Assembly (NCBI GenBank): GCA_000200715.1 | Contig: DP000238.1 | Coordinates: forward strand, 132,832-196,831 | Source of the DNA: Cenarchaeum symbiosum A | Lineage (GTDB): Archaea; Thermoproteota; Nitrososphaeria; Nitrososphaerales; Nitrosopumilaceae | Length of the DNA stretch: 64,000 bases | Direction of reading: 5' to 3' | In this document: in pieces, positions 52,193 to 60,603 of the stretch | How the letters are laid out: the number at the start of each line of letters is the position of its first letter | How positions within the stretch are numbered: position 1 is the first letter of the stretch | Position numbers and translations under genes: made by a program | Notes under the pieces: generated by a model | The model's input: the letters and a program-made list of their open reading frames with translations, nothing else | What the model was told of the DNA's origin: nothing | Databases searched by the model: none

Positions 52193-53034
52193 GGGTCCGC
52201 GCGGAGGTGCACGGGGCCATATCGATAGTAAACGGGATAGCGGCAGGAAAAGGCGCTACACTCGGGATAGGCCTCCGTGTTATAGCGGAGGCTGAAGCTG
52301 TACCCGGAAGGGGAATAGTGATAGAGTCCCCGGGCAGAAGATTAAGTTCGAGACTGATAACTAAAACGATAGAAAGGTCGGTCCCCCGCAGGGAGCTCGA
52401 CAGGAACAAGCTGCGCATATCGCTTGATTCTGAGATACCTACAGGGTATGGCCTGAAGAGCTCTAGCGCGATATCGACATCAGTGGCGCTCGCTTGCATG
52501 GGGCTTTTTGGGAAACCTGAGGATTCAAAGGTGCTGATGGCAGGAGTCCGGGCGTCGATAGAGACCAAGGTGAGCATTACTGGCGCGTACGATGATGCGT
52601 GCGCCTGTTATTACGGGGGGTTTGCTGTCACGGACAACTACAAGAAGAGGCTGGTCCGCTCGGAGAAGGCGCCAAGCGACCTTGGGATACTGATATTCAT
52701 ACCGAGGGGCAAGCGGCGCGGCAAGCCGCTGAAGCTGCGCCCGATAAAGGGCGCCTTTGAGGCCGCATGGTCGATGGCAAAAAGGGCCGACTACTGGGGG
52801 GCGATGCTGGTAAACGGGCTGGCTGCCGCGCCGATACTGGGGCCGGATCCTGAGCTTTTGGTGAGGTTGATGGAGCGGGGTGCGCTTGGGGCATCTGTAT
52901 CTGGGAACGGGCCCGCAGTGGCCGCGGTGGTTAGAAAGGGCCAGATGGGGGCTGTAAGAAAGGTATTCTCAGATGAAGGGCGCATAATAACGTCTAGTGT
53001 AAACAACAGGAAGGCCGATGTCCGAGAGCTGTAA
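52189..53034 (+). CDS. aroK: Shikimate kinase, archaeal GHMP type
   Basis: This 281-residue GHMP-superfamily kinase is unrelated to bacterial AroK. It has AAGKGATLGIGL, the phosphate loop EIPTGYGLKSSSAIST, TGAYDDACACYYGG and a C-terminal GASVSGNGPAVAAVV. It phosphorylates shikimate at O3 with ATP. It overlaps aroE by four bases and aroA by 17 bases, so the three are one translational unit. Confidence 0.93.
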   Translation: MRVRAEVHGAISIVNGIAAGKGATLGIGLRVIAEAEAVPGRGIVIESPGRRLSSRLITKTIERSVPRRELDRNKLRISLDSEIPTGYGLKSSSAISTSVALACMGLFGKPEDSKVLMAGVRASIETKVSITGAYDDACACYYGGFAVTDNYKKRLVRSEKAPSDLGILIFIPRGKRRGKPLKLRPIKGAFEAAWSMAKRADYWGAMLVNGLAAAPILGPDPELLVRLMERGALGASVSGNGPAVAAVVRKGQMGAVRKVFSDEGRIITSSVNNRKADVREL

Positions 53035-54280
53035 AGTGGGCAAGTCCGAGTTACGCGGGACTGTATCATGCCCGCCAAGCAAGAGCTATACGCACAGGAT
53101 GGTGTTTCTTGCTTCTTTATCCGAGGGGACAAGCAGGATAAAAAATATCCTGCACTCTGAGGATGCAGAGGCTACAATGCGGGCCTGCAGGGGATTTGGC
53201 GCCGATATAACGGAGGATGGTAGCGACCTTGTTATACGGGGAAACCCGGAGGTAAAACCTGCCGATATAGACGTGGCAAACTCGGGGACTACGATAAGGA
53301 TTGCCGCGGCAGTTGCAGCACTTGCCGGCGGACGCTCTAACATGACGGGTGATTCGAGCATACAGAAAAGGCCGATGGGTCCTTTGCTGGAGGCGCTTGA
53401 AGCTATAGGCGCCCGGTGTGTATCCGAGGAGGGGAGTCCGCCATTATCGGTAGAGGGCCCCATCCAGGGCGGGGCCGCCTCGATAAGGGGGGATGTATCG
53501 AGCCAGTTCATATCGGCTTTGCTGATGGCTGCCCCGCTGACCCCCATGGGCGTGGAGCTGTCCATAACGGGCGAGCCCGTGTCTAGGCCGTATATCGGTG
53601 CCACCATATCCGCAATGGCAAAGTTCGGTGTACAGGTGGTTGCCGCGGCCGACCACAAAAAGTACGGGGTGCGGCCTGGCGGATACAAGGGCACAGAGGT
53701 TGTTGTTCCTCCGGATTATTCGACTCTTTCACTATTGCTTGCGGCATCCGTGCTTACCGGGGATGGGCTGGAGATAGAGGCAGAAAATTCCGACCTGCCC
53801 CAGGGGGACAAGGCATTTTTGGGCATCCTTGAACAGCTGGGAGTCACCTTGAGGCCGGGAAAGAGGATTGCCACCAGCTCCCCGCCGCGGCTAAACGGGG
53901 GAACATTTGACCTTGGGGATACGCCGGACCTTTTACCTCCTCTGTCCATACTGGCGCTAAAGTGCGATAGAATGGAGATTGTCAACGTGGGGCATGCCCG
54001 GCTCAAAGAGACCGACAGGATAGGCATACTGTGCAGGGAACTTGGCAAGCTGGGTCTGGACATAGAGGAGAGAAAAGATGGGATGCTGATACGGACCGGG
54101 GGCGGACTGCACGGTGCGGAGCTTGATCCAGAGGGAGATCACCGGCTGTTCATGGCATTTTGTATAGCGGGGATGCACCTTGGGGACTGTGTTATACGCG
54201 ATACAGACTCGGTTGCCGTCTCGTACCCTGGTTTCGTACAGGATATGAAAAGCGTCGGAGCCGTAATTAAACCGGATTAA
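53018..54280 (+). CDS. aroA: 3-phosphoshikimate 1-carboxyvinyltransferase (EPSP synthase)
   Basis: This is a 420-residue EPSP synthase. PPSKSYTHRMVFLASLS carries the PEP/S3P site, VANSGTTIRIAAAVAAL the Gly-Thr loop, SSIQKRPMGPLLEALEAIGA and RGDVSSQFISALLMAAP follow, and KETDRIGILCRELGKLG is near the end. It transfers enolpyruvyl from PEP to shikimate 3-phosphate. It ends at 54280, where the aro run is broken: the last four bases overlap the stop of an AT-rich minus-strand gene. Confidence 0.95.
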   Translation: MSESCKVGKSELRGTVSCPPSKSYTHRMVFLASLSEGTSRIKNILHSEDAEATMRACRGFGADITEDGSDLVIRGNPEVKPADIDVANSGTTIRIAAAVAALAGGRSNMTGDSSIQKRPMGPLLEALEAIGARCVSEEGSPPLSVEGPIQGGAASIRGDVSSQFISALLMAAPLTPMGVELSITGEPVSRPYIGATISAMAKFGVQVVAAADHKKYGVRPGGYKGTEVVVPPDYSTLSLLLAASVLTGDGLEIEAENSDLPQGDKAFLGILEQLGVTLRPGKRIATSSPPRLNGGTFDLGDTPDLLPPLSILALKCDRMEIVNVGHARLKETDRIGILCRELGKLGLDIEERKDGMLIRTGGGLHGAELDPEGDHRLFMAFCIAGMHLGDCVIRDTDSVAVSYPGFVQDMKSVGAVIKPD

Positions 54281-55206
54281 TTTTTATTGTCATCGTACAC
54301 CTTTGATACAAGAAACAGCATTTTTTCTACATCTGATTCTGATTTTATAGTAGATCTGTAACTCCCAATGCCGAGATTACCTTTTTTCTTCCCTAATTCA
54401 TCTATTAAAGACTCCACAAATGGATCTCCCGCAAATAGGTTAGCTTTAGTGGAATATGTTACGGATAGGCTTGTTGCTTTTGTTGATATGGTGCATACGT
54501 ATGATTTATTCTCGGTTGAATGGAATCCGGCGTACCATTTTCTCTGTCTGAATTCTATGTCCGGAAATCTCTCCATTATGATTTTTCTGATTGTATAGAA
54601 CAACTTTTTCCTATCCTCGTCCGTCCCGGTATTGTCATAATCCCCATTCAAGAACTTCTCGGTAGAGTATTCTTCCACAACACTCGTGCTCATTTTTCCT
54701 TCAGTCTTCTTTTCCAGCAACTCGAGTCCAAACACACCTCCCTCATATTTTGATATCCTGTATAACTCGATCGGCAACATCGCTAGGCTTGCAGCACGTC
54801 TTTGATGTATGGTATATTCTGGGGCTATGAATATTATACGTGCCTCATCCCAGTTTACATCCTCCCTGTTTATGTTTAGCTTTTTCTTTTGGGCAAGCAG
54901 CACAAAATCTGACGGCCGGTCCTTGATTAGCTTGTAATAGCTCATACCCTGGTCTACGACTCCCTTGTTTCTCACATTCTTGTACTCTATTATGGCAAAC
55001 GAGTTTGCATTATCATCATAGACGATTGAATCTGGGCGTATGTTGTCTATCGTGTATTCACTCTCCAGAAATTGAAGTCTTGGGAACATTGATGATAGAT
55101 TATTCTCTATGATGTTCTGGAGCATCTTTTCGGTATCTTCAACTTTACTGGCGCTGGTTTTCTCAATTTCGACAATCCTACCGTCTCCTGATTTGAATAA
55201 TTTCAA
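54277..55206 (-). CDS. AT-rich PDDEXK-like nuclease (DUF91/DUF5655-like)
   Basis: The 309-residue protein contains IRPDSIVYDDNANSFAIIEYKN. This fits the PDDEXK core (Asp ... E-x-K in IEYK), followed by QGMSYYKLIKDRPSDFVLLA. The C-terminal 110 residues (KKLFYTIRKIIMERFPDIEF, KWYAGF, SVTYSTKANLF) look like DUF5655-type domains that accompany such nucleases. DNA cleavage, perhaps defence, is inferred. Its codons use far more A and T than the flanking aro genes, a sign of transfer. It begins with TTG 55206, overlapping a small upstream frame, with no TATA box of its own. Confidence 0.65.
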   Translation of the reverse strand: MKLFKSGDGRIVEIEKTSASKVEDTEKMLQNIIENNLSSMFPRLQFLESEYTIDNIRPDSIVYDDNANSFAIIEYKNVRNKGVVDQGMSYYKLIKDRPSDFVLLAQKKKLNINREDVNWDEARIIFIAPEYTIHQRRAASLAMLPIELYRISKYEGGVFGLELLEKKTEGKMSTSVVEEYSTEKFLNGDYDNTGTDEDRKKLFYTIRKIIMERFPDIEFRQRKWYAGFHSTENKSYVCTISTKATSLSVTYSTKANLFAGDPFVESLIDELGKKKGNLGIGSYRSTIKSESDVEKMLFLVSKVYDDNKN

Positions 55207-55358
55207 TGCTTTCGCTCCCCAAAAACCCTTCCAACAAGATTTGACATGATCAAGCTGGGCTTCTTGACAGTAATTATACTTTTCACGCCTGGGGCCCCTG
55301 TCTCACACCATTCCACATGTTGCCGACCGATGCCTCCCTGACGGTTTACCACCAACAT
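55203..55358 (-). CDS. Possible short leader ORF before the nuclease gene
   Basis: A 51-residue frame starts at ATG 55358 (MLVVNRQGGIGRQHVEW) and ends in VFGERKH at the nuclease start, overlapping it by four bases. This arrangement suggests translational coupling. GATTAATATTAAC at 55386-55398 could be its TATA box. The frame is open upstream to 55475, so an earlier start is possible. No family is recognised, and it may be spurious. Confidence 0.35.
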   Translation of the reverse strand: MLVVNRQGGIGRQHVEWCETGAPGVKSIITVKKPSLIMSNLVGRVFGERKH

Positions 55359-55458
55359 GTGCGTCGGTTCTATTCTACCATCTGAGATTAATATTAACAG
55401 ATACCTAGCCATGACACGTATCGCATAACTCGTATCGGCTCTGTGTTGTTCGACTCGC

Positions 55459-57138
55459 TTACGAAAAGTGCTCAAACTTCAACACATCATGGTACGACTT
55501 GGGCACCATCCGCCTGGCCCTGCGTATCAGATCTTTTACACCCGAATCCAGGACATACGTCACAGCGCGGTCATCCTCGTTGCGTATCGACCTCCCAAAG
55601 CCCTGCAGCAGCTTTGTCAGCGCCTGCGAGCTGTACCACAGGGGGTATTTCTTCTGCTTTATCTTGGTCCTCTTGTCGCCGAGGCCCGGGTACGGCGCCT
55701 TTGCTATTATCTGGAACCTTGACCTGTCATCCTTGAGGTCTACTCCCTCCCACAAAGACGCGGACAGCAGCACGCTGCCGGGAGTATCCGCATGCTCTGC
55801 CAACACTTGATCCTGGGTGCGGCCGCCCTCGTTTGTCGAGTGACACAATCTTACCCTTGCCTTGCTTGACGGGGAGAGCCCTGCCAGTATGTCATAGCAC
55901 CGCTTTATCGACGATGTCAGTATGAGGCCCCTCTCCCCGGGATGCAGATCCTTCATTATCCCGTCTATGGCCTTGATCACCTTCTGCTCGTCACTGGGGG
56001 GAGAGCTGTAGTTGAGCCTGGCTATGTCCATGAACTCTATCCTGCGGCTCTCCATACTAAACGGCGAGTGCTCGACATCCACAAACGCAACCTTGTCCGG
56101 GTCAATGCCTGTAGTCTCGCAGAACGGATCCCTGCTTATAGTAGCCGACATGAACACCTGGTAGGGGGACAGGCAGAGGTCCTCGACATACCCGGATATG
56201 TCCAGGGGGGTGAGCGTTATGGAGCTGAACTCGCCCTGGGACATCTGCGGGTCGTTTACTACAAAGTTCTCGCCGTCTGAATACACCGATATCTTTGCAC
56301 GCGCGGCCCTCTCGTACTTGTTCTCTAAAGGAACAAGCTTGGAATAGTCGGGGTTGGGCCGGCGGGATTCGTGCTCTTGGACCTCCTGTATGGCCTTTGC
56401 ATAGCTTCCAGCCAGGTCGTCGAGCAGGGATGTCACCCCCTCTATCTCGCCCAGCTCATAGTCGCCCAGGATAAGCCCGCACTCCTCCACCTGGGATGCC
56501 CTTATTGTAATGCCCACAAAGTTGATTATCTGGTCCTCTATGCGGTGCGCCTCGTCGAATACGGCTACCTTCCTGTCCAGGTATGATTCGTAGGCCTTTC
56601 TTGTATACTTCATCATCTGAAAGTACGACGCATAGTTCCATATTGAATGCGGGGCCAAAAGGGCTGCATACTTTTGCCCGTAATACGGGCAGACGGTCCC
56701 CGACGGCCCCTTTTCATAGTCGGCTATGGCGGGCTTGAACCTGCAGGTCCTCTCGACCTCCTTGCCGTTCTCTACCCTCTTTTCTATGCATTCTCCCTTG
56801 TTGCATGTAAGCCCCGCTCGGATGGCCCCTGGATAGTCCCCCATGTCGAACTTGTCCTCTTCCATCAATTTGGGGCATGCAAAGTTGTCCTTTCCCTTGA
56901 CCGGCTTTAGCATTGGAAAGTCGCGCGAGTACTGGTCCTGGAGCGACTTTGTGGCCGTTACAACAAACGAGCTCTCAAACTTTGCTGCAAGGGCCACGGC
57001 AATGGGCGACTTGCCGGAGCCGGTGGGCGCGCATAATACTATCTTGGTATACCCGGATCCCAGCACAGAGTCTATCTCGGAGAGTATCTCTTTTTGTATG
57101 GGCCGGGGAACAAGCTCGCCCGGGAATGACTTGAGCAT
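55459..57138 (-). CDS. XPD/DinG-like iron-sulfur SF2 helicase
   Basis: The 559-residue protein has motif I LCAPTGSGKSP (about 35-45), VVTATKSLQDQY, DEAH at 195-198 (VAVFDEAHRIEDQ), MSATISRD, GVDLKDDRSRFQIIAKAPYPGLG and a motif VI-like LLQGFGRSIRNEDDR. Cysteines at about 88, 112, 117, 132 and 150 (FACPKL, LTCNKGEC, RTCRFK, TVCPYY) sit where XPD/DinG helicases hold a 4Fe-4S cluster. It would unwind DNA 5'-3' in repair or resolve structures. ATG 57138 is chosen because AATTTATACG (minus strand, 57161-57170) is centred about 27 bases upstream. That box lies in the end of the next gene upstream. Confidence 0.88.
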   Translation of the reverse strand: MLKSFPGELVPRPIQKEILSEIDSVLGSGYTKIVLCAPTGSGKSPIAVALAAKFESSFVVTATKSLQDQYSRDFPMLKPVKGKDNFACPKLMEEDKFDMGDYPGAIRAGLTCNKGECIEKRVENGKEVERTCRFKPAIADYEKGPSGTVCPYYGQKYAALLAPHSIWNYASYFQMMKYTRKAYESYLDRKVAVFDEAHRIEDQIINFVGITIRASQVEECGLILGDYELGEIEGVTSLLDDLAGSYAKAIQEVQEHESRRPNPDYSKLVPLENKYERAARAKISVYSDGENFVVNDPQMSQGEFSSITLTPLDISGYVEDLCLSPYQVFMSATISRDPFCETTGIDPDKVAFVDVEHSPFSMESRRIEFMDIARLNYSSPPSDEQKVIKAIDGIMKDLHPGERGLILTSSIKRCYDILAGLSPSSKARVRLCHSTNEGGRTQDQVLAEHADTPGSVLLSASLWEGVDLKDDRSRFQIIAKAPYPGLGDKRTKIKQKKYPLWYSSQALTKLLQGFGRSIRNEDDRAVTYVLDSGVKDLIRRARRMVPKSYHDVLKFEHFS

Positions 57139-57168
57139 CAGGTCTGCGCCCACTCTCCAGCGTATAAA

Positions 57169-58146
57169 TTACTTGAGGTACATCTCGCGGCCCCTCCCCC
57201 CGGGCCGCGCCCACTCGTCGTCCATCTCGCCTACCGACCTTCTCATCTGAACCTGGTTTTTTACGAATGCGTCGCAGTCGTCTATCTTGTGCAGGGCGGC
57301 AGCCTCTGGAAACTTTGGCTCGACTGGCGATCCGGCCATGAGGGATCCGTGGTGGCTCAGGATCATGTGGATAAGCTTGGTCTTGAGCCCCGGCGGAAAG
57401 TCTCCGAGCTCGTTCATCCTGCCCGATATCATCTCGGCCCCGATGGGTATGTGCCCGAGCAGCCTGCCATCGGTGGTATGCTCGATGAACGGCTTTACAT
57501 CGTATGAATAGATCTTGCCTATGTCGTGGAGTATGCAGCCGGCCACCATCAAGTCGACATCAAGCTCCGGCGAGTACTGGGCGGCTATCGTCCTTGACAT
57601 GGCGGACATGCTCAATACATGTTCCAGCAGGCCGCCCTTGTAGTTGTGGTGGTTCCTTCTAGACGCGGGGCATTCAGAGTATTTTTTTAACAGCTCTTTA
57701 TCCTTGAAGAGCGATTCTAGAAACCTGCGTATGTCATCATCCTTTATGCCTGCTATCTCCTCCCAGAGTTTTGTGACCATCCCGGCCACGTCCTTTTCGC
57801 CGGCGGCCACCAGCTCGTCTTCTTCATATTCGGCGGTCTTGGCCACCTGGCAGGCGCCCTCGCTGAGGTGTATGGCCAGCCCGCGGTCGAACTTGTCCAT
57901 CTTTACCGTTCCCCCGGATATGGTGACCACGTCGCCTGCCTTGAGGGTCCCGTACAGCTCTTCGGTGGTGTCTTTGTCCACGCCCCAGTATTTGACGCGT
58001 ATGGGCCCGGTCTTGTCGGCCACATCAAATGCAAACCACACCCCCGCCTTGCTAGAGTACTTTCTGGGGGCCTCCTTTGTCAGTATGGCAAAATAGTCGT
58101 TGACGGTCTGCCCCTCCTCGAGCTTTTTGACGTACTGGGCCTTCAT
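57169..58146 (-). CDS. OB-fold plus HD-domain exonuclease (YhaM-like)
   Basis: The 325-residue protein has an N-terminal OB fold (TVNDYFAILTKEAP, GVWFAFDVADKTGPIRVKYWG, GDVVTISGGTV). A metal-dependent HD domain follows: HHNYKGGLLEHVLSM, AGCILHDIGKIYSY, HIPIGAEMI, ILSHHGSL and KIDDCDAFVK. This layout is that of YhaM 3'-5' exoribonucleases, which also act on single-stranded DNA. All HD metal ligands appear intact. It lies directly upstream of the XPD-like helicase on the same strand, so a joint nucleic-acid role is possible. ACTCAAATAG (minus strand) precedes the ATG by about 26 bases. Confidence 0.85.
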   Translation of the reverse strand: MKAQYVKKLEEGQTVNDYFAILTKEAPRKYSSKAGVWFAFDVADKTGPIRVKYWGVDKDTTEELYGTLKAGDVVTISGGTVKMDKFDRGLAIHLSEGACQVAKTAEYEEDELVAAGEKDVAGMVTKLWEEIAGIKDDDIRRFLESLFKDKELLKKYSECPASRRNHHNYKGGLLEHVLSMSAMSRTIAAQYSPELDVDLMVAGCILHDIGKIYSYDVKPFIEHTTDGRLLGHIPIGAEMISGRMNELGDFPPGLKTKLIHMILSHHGSLMAGSPVEPKFPEAAALHKIDDCDAFVKNQVQMRRSVGEMDDEWARPGGRGREMYLK

Positions 58147-58487
58147 ACCCGCATCTGGCGATACAGGCTATTTGAGTTTAAGGTTGGGGAGGGCTATGGA
58201 TCGCCACCTATCCATTTTGGAAGAATTGCAAAGGCGGCGTATTCCGCTAATTGCATGGTCGGACTCGGGGTGTTTTCAACTGACGGTCTGGGGCCGCCTG
58301 TAGCCCCCTATGGAACAGCACTGATCCTACACGGGAACCTGTGGCCGGGCAAAACCCATAACGGGGACAAACCATGCGGATCTTTTCAATGCGATCTAGG
58401 CGTGTATCTGATAGATGGATTCCAGGTTGGCGGTGTAAAATACAGTATATGCTGATAATTTAAATAGCTCCGCGTTTTAACTAGTCC
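58147..58487. other. Intergenic region with promoters, no certain gene
   Basis: The left end carries the YhaM-like gene's promoter. Short plus-strand frames (58196-58303, 58256-58455) exist but lack positioned TATA boxes and domains. The right end carries the TATA box for the 40-residue gene. Confidence 0.4.
58457..58466 (+). promoter_or_regulatory. TATA-like box of the 40-residue gene
   Basis: AATTTAAATA is centred 26 bases upstream of ATG 58488, the best evidence that this short frame is expressed. Confidence 0.55.
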
Positions 58488-58610
58488 ATGGCACCCAAAG
58501 AAGAGAAAAAAGACAAGTATGATAGAGCACAGTTGGGCCTAGAACTACCTGATCCAGCAAATCCCAGAGTGACCACCGGCAAACTTCGACCTGAATCTGA
58601 TGACGATTAG
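58488..58610 (+). CDS. Very small charged protein (40 residues)
   Basis: ATG 58488 opens a 40-codon frame: MAPKEEKKDKYDRAQLGLEL, then PDPANPRVTTGKLRPESDDD and TAG. The composition (Lys/Glu start, Pro-rich middle, Asp end) is protein-like. The TATA box sits exactly where this genome places them for leaderless genes. It is probably unstructured, and no family is recognised. Its stop overlaps that of the converging AT-rich gene by four bases. Confidence 0.5.
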   Translation: MAPKEEKKDKYDRAQLGLELPDPANPRVTTGKLRPESDDD

Positions 58611-59173
58611 GACCAGAGTCTAACCCACATGCGTTTTGCAAATATGTGACGATATATTTCTAATTCTTCCATAACAACCGGAATTCTCTTTTTTAAGATT
58701 TTTTCGTGTTCGTTTAGCCATTTAGAATACATGCGATCATTCCGTATACGTTCCTCTTCAGTGGATCGACTGTTTGGATATAGCACTTGAACAATGTATT
58801 CATTACGCCGCTTGACAATTCTAAAGATATCCTGTATAGATTGTTGCAGTTTTGTTTCTAGGGAATTTATTATGCCAGAATATATCGCACTATCATAAAT
58901 GTCATGATTTAATAGCATCTTTTTAAAATAATAATCTGAATCTCTTCCCTCGTCATCTAATGTAATATTGCATTCGATAAGAGCATTTTTATCTTCTAGT
59001 GTGTCTCTACCATTCTTCATTTCAGCATACAAATTGCGTGATGTCATGACCTTCTCCATATCTTTATCATGAAAATATTTTACTGCTGAGCCAACTATTG
59101 TTGCTGTGGATATGATTAGGGTTATACTAGCTATAAATTCAGAAAAATTGGGGAAAATATACTCGAATATCAT
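58607..59173 (-). CDS. AT-rich membrane-anchored helical protein
   Basis: The 188-residue protein has one N-terminal membrane helix (FSEFIASITLIISTATIVGS) followed by about 150 mostly helical, charged residues (RRNEYIVQVLYPNSRSTEEE, KWLNEHEKILKKRIP). No family is recognised. The base composition is strongly AT-rich compared with the aro genes around it, like the nuclease gene at 54277-55206, so both may be recent arrivals. ATG 59173 is preferred to ATG 59179 because the TATATATA run at 59195-59204 is centred about 26 bases upstream. Confidence 0.5.
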   Translation of the reverse strand: MIFEYIFPNFSEFIASITLIISTATIVGSAVKYFHDKDMEKVMTSRNLYAEMKNGRDTLEDKNALIECNITLDDEGRDSDYYFKKMLLNHDIYDSAIYSGIINSLETKLQQSIQDIFRIVKRRNEYIVQVLYPNSRSTEEERIRNDRMYSKWLNEHEKILKKRIPVVMEELEIYRHIFAKRMWVRLWS

Positions 59174-59511
59174 ATCCATACCGTATATAATTAGATATAT
59201 ATACTATGCTCATGAAAAACCACTGTAGGATTACGGAATATGTTTGCACCAGTGGGTATGTGGCGAAGCGGATTTTTATCGCCTCTATGAACCACCTCCC
59301 GTGTTGGATAGTTTGATAGCATCAGAGGCACTGTCCGACGGTAGCCGTGAAACCTACGGCATGTTCAAAATATCTGACAAACAGTGTATCCGATCAGTAA
59401 TCGGGAACGGAATGAATCCAAGTAGACGCTGTATGTGTCACATGTTAATGTATGGCCAAGGCCCCTACCACGAATAAGAAGTTATAAGCTCCGGGCGGAC
59501 TCTTGCATGCA
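59174..59511. other. Intergenic region before the chorismate synthase gene
   Basis: It starts with AT-rich TATA runs (59183-59206) serving the minus-strand gene. A plus-strand frame 59244-59477 (77 codons, TTG start) has no positioned promoter or domain and is doubtful. GTTATAAGCT at 59481-59490 is the TATA box of the chorismate synthase gene. Confidence 0.45.
59481..59490 (+). promoter_or_regulatory. TATA-like box of the chorismate synthase gene
   Basis: GTTATAAGCT lies about 26 bases before ATG 59512. It shows that the second aro block has its own promoter after the insertion. Confidence 0.55.
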
Positions 59512-60603
59512 ATGCCAGGCAGTTCGATAGGTGAGAGGCTGGTGCTGACAAGCTTTGGCGAGAGCCACGGCCGGTGCGTCGGCGCAGTGCTTGACGGCTG
59601 TCCAGCAGGCCTCGAGCTCTCCGAGCGGGACATCCAGTACATGCTCGACCAGAGGAGGCCGGGTCAGTCGAGCATCACCACCCAGAGAAAAGAGGCCGAC
59701 CGTGTAGAGATAATCTCGGGCGTATTCCGGGGGCATACAACGGGCGCCCCGATAGCCACTGTAATATGGAATACAGACCAAAAGTCAGAAGCCTACGACG
59801 AGCTCGAGCATGTCCCGCGGCCAGGGCACTCGGACTATCCTGCGATGATAAAGTATGGCAAGTTCAACGACCACCGAGGGGGAGGGCGCTTTTCTGGCAG
59901 GCTCACAGCCACCCATGTAATGGGCGGAGCCATAGCAAGAAAGCTGCTCGAAAAGGCCCTGAAAGTGAGGACCATATCGTACGTTACCAGCATAGGAAAG
60001 GTCTCTGTCCAGGTCAAGCCCCCAAAGACATCAAAGCCGGTATACTCTAACGATGTAAGGTGCCCGGATGCTGCAGCTGCCGCCAGGATGAGAAAGGCCA
60101 TAGTATCTGCAAAGACTGGGGGCGATTCTCTTGGCGGCATAATCGAATCGGTAACGACCGGCCTGCCAGTAGGCCTCGGCGAGCCGGTCTTTGGCTCTCT
60201 GGAATCCGACCTGAGCAGGGCCATCTATTCGATACCGTCGGTAAAAGGTGTAGAGTTTGGCTCTGGTTTTGCAGGTGCGGCCAGCACGGGATCAGAGAAC
60301 AACGATCCATTCAGGATAAAATCCGGCAAGATAACCACTATCACCAATAATTCCGGGGGGATACTCGGGGGCCTATCAATAGGAACGCCCATAACAATGA
60401 GGGTGGCCTTCAAGCCGGTCTCATCGATACCGCAAAAACAGTCAACTGTAGATACAAAGGCAAACAAGCCTGCCGTGCTGCGCGTAAAGGGAAGGCATGA
60501 CCCGTGTGTCGTACCGCGCGCCCCCCCGGTGGTGGACGCGCTAGTCAGCCTTGTAATAGCCGACCATGCAATCCAGGGCGGGTTCATACGGGGCGTTCTA
60601 TGA
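59512..60603 (+). CDS. aroC: Chorismate synthase
   Basis: The 363-residue protein has family signatures GESHGRCVGAVLDGCPAG, QRRPGQSSITTQRKE, the FMN/EPSP site YGKFNDHRGGGRFSGR, GSENNDPF and a C-terminal RHDPCVVPRAPPVVDA. It eliminates phosphate from EPSP to give chorismate, using reduced FMN without net redox. ATG 59512 is set by the TATA-like box at 59481-59490; an in-frame TTG at 59503 is less likely. Its stop overlaps the start of the mutase-aminotransferase gene (ATGATG at 60600). Confidence 0.95.
   Translation: MPGSSIGERLVLTSFGESHGRCVGAVLDGCPAGLELSERDIQYMLDQRRPGQSSITTQRKEADRVEIISGVFRGHTTGAPIATVIWNTDQKSEAYDELEHVPRPGHSDYPAMIKYGKFNDHRGGGRFSGRLTATHVMGGAIARKLLEKALKVRTISYVTSIGKVSVQVKPPKTSKPVYSNDVRCPDAAAAARMRKAIVSAKTGGDSLGGIIESVTTGLPVGLGEPVFGSLESDLSRAIYSIPSVKGVEFGSGFAGAASTGSENNDPFRIKSGKITTITNNSGGILGGLSIGTPITMRVAFKPVSSIPQKQSTVDTKANKPAVLRVKGRHDPCVVPRAPPVVDALVSLVIADHAIQGGFIRGVL

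Noticed and set aside
58256-58455. 66-codon plus-strand frame
   Set aside because: The composition is plausible, but no TATA-like box or domain is present, and it continues a frame antisense to the YhaM-like gene.
59244-59477. 77-codon plus-strand frame
   Set aside because: It has a TTG start, no positioned promoter and no motif. It lies between two promoter regions.
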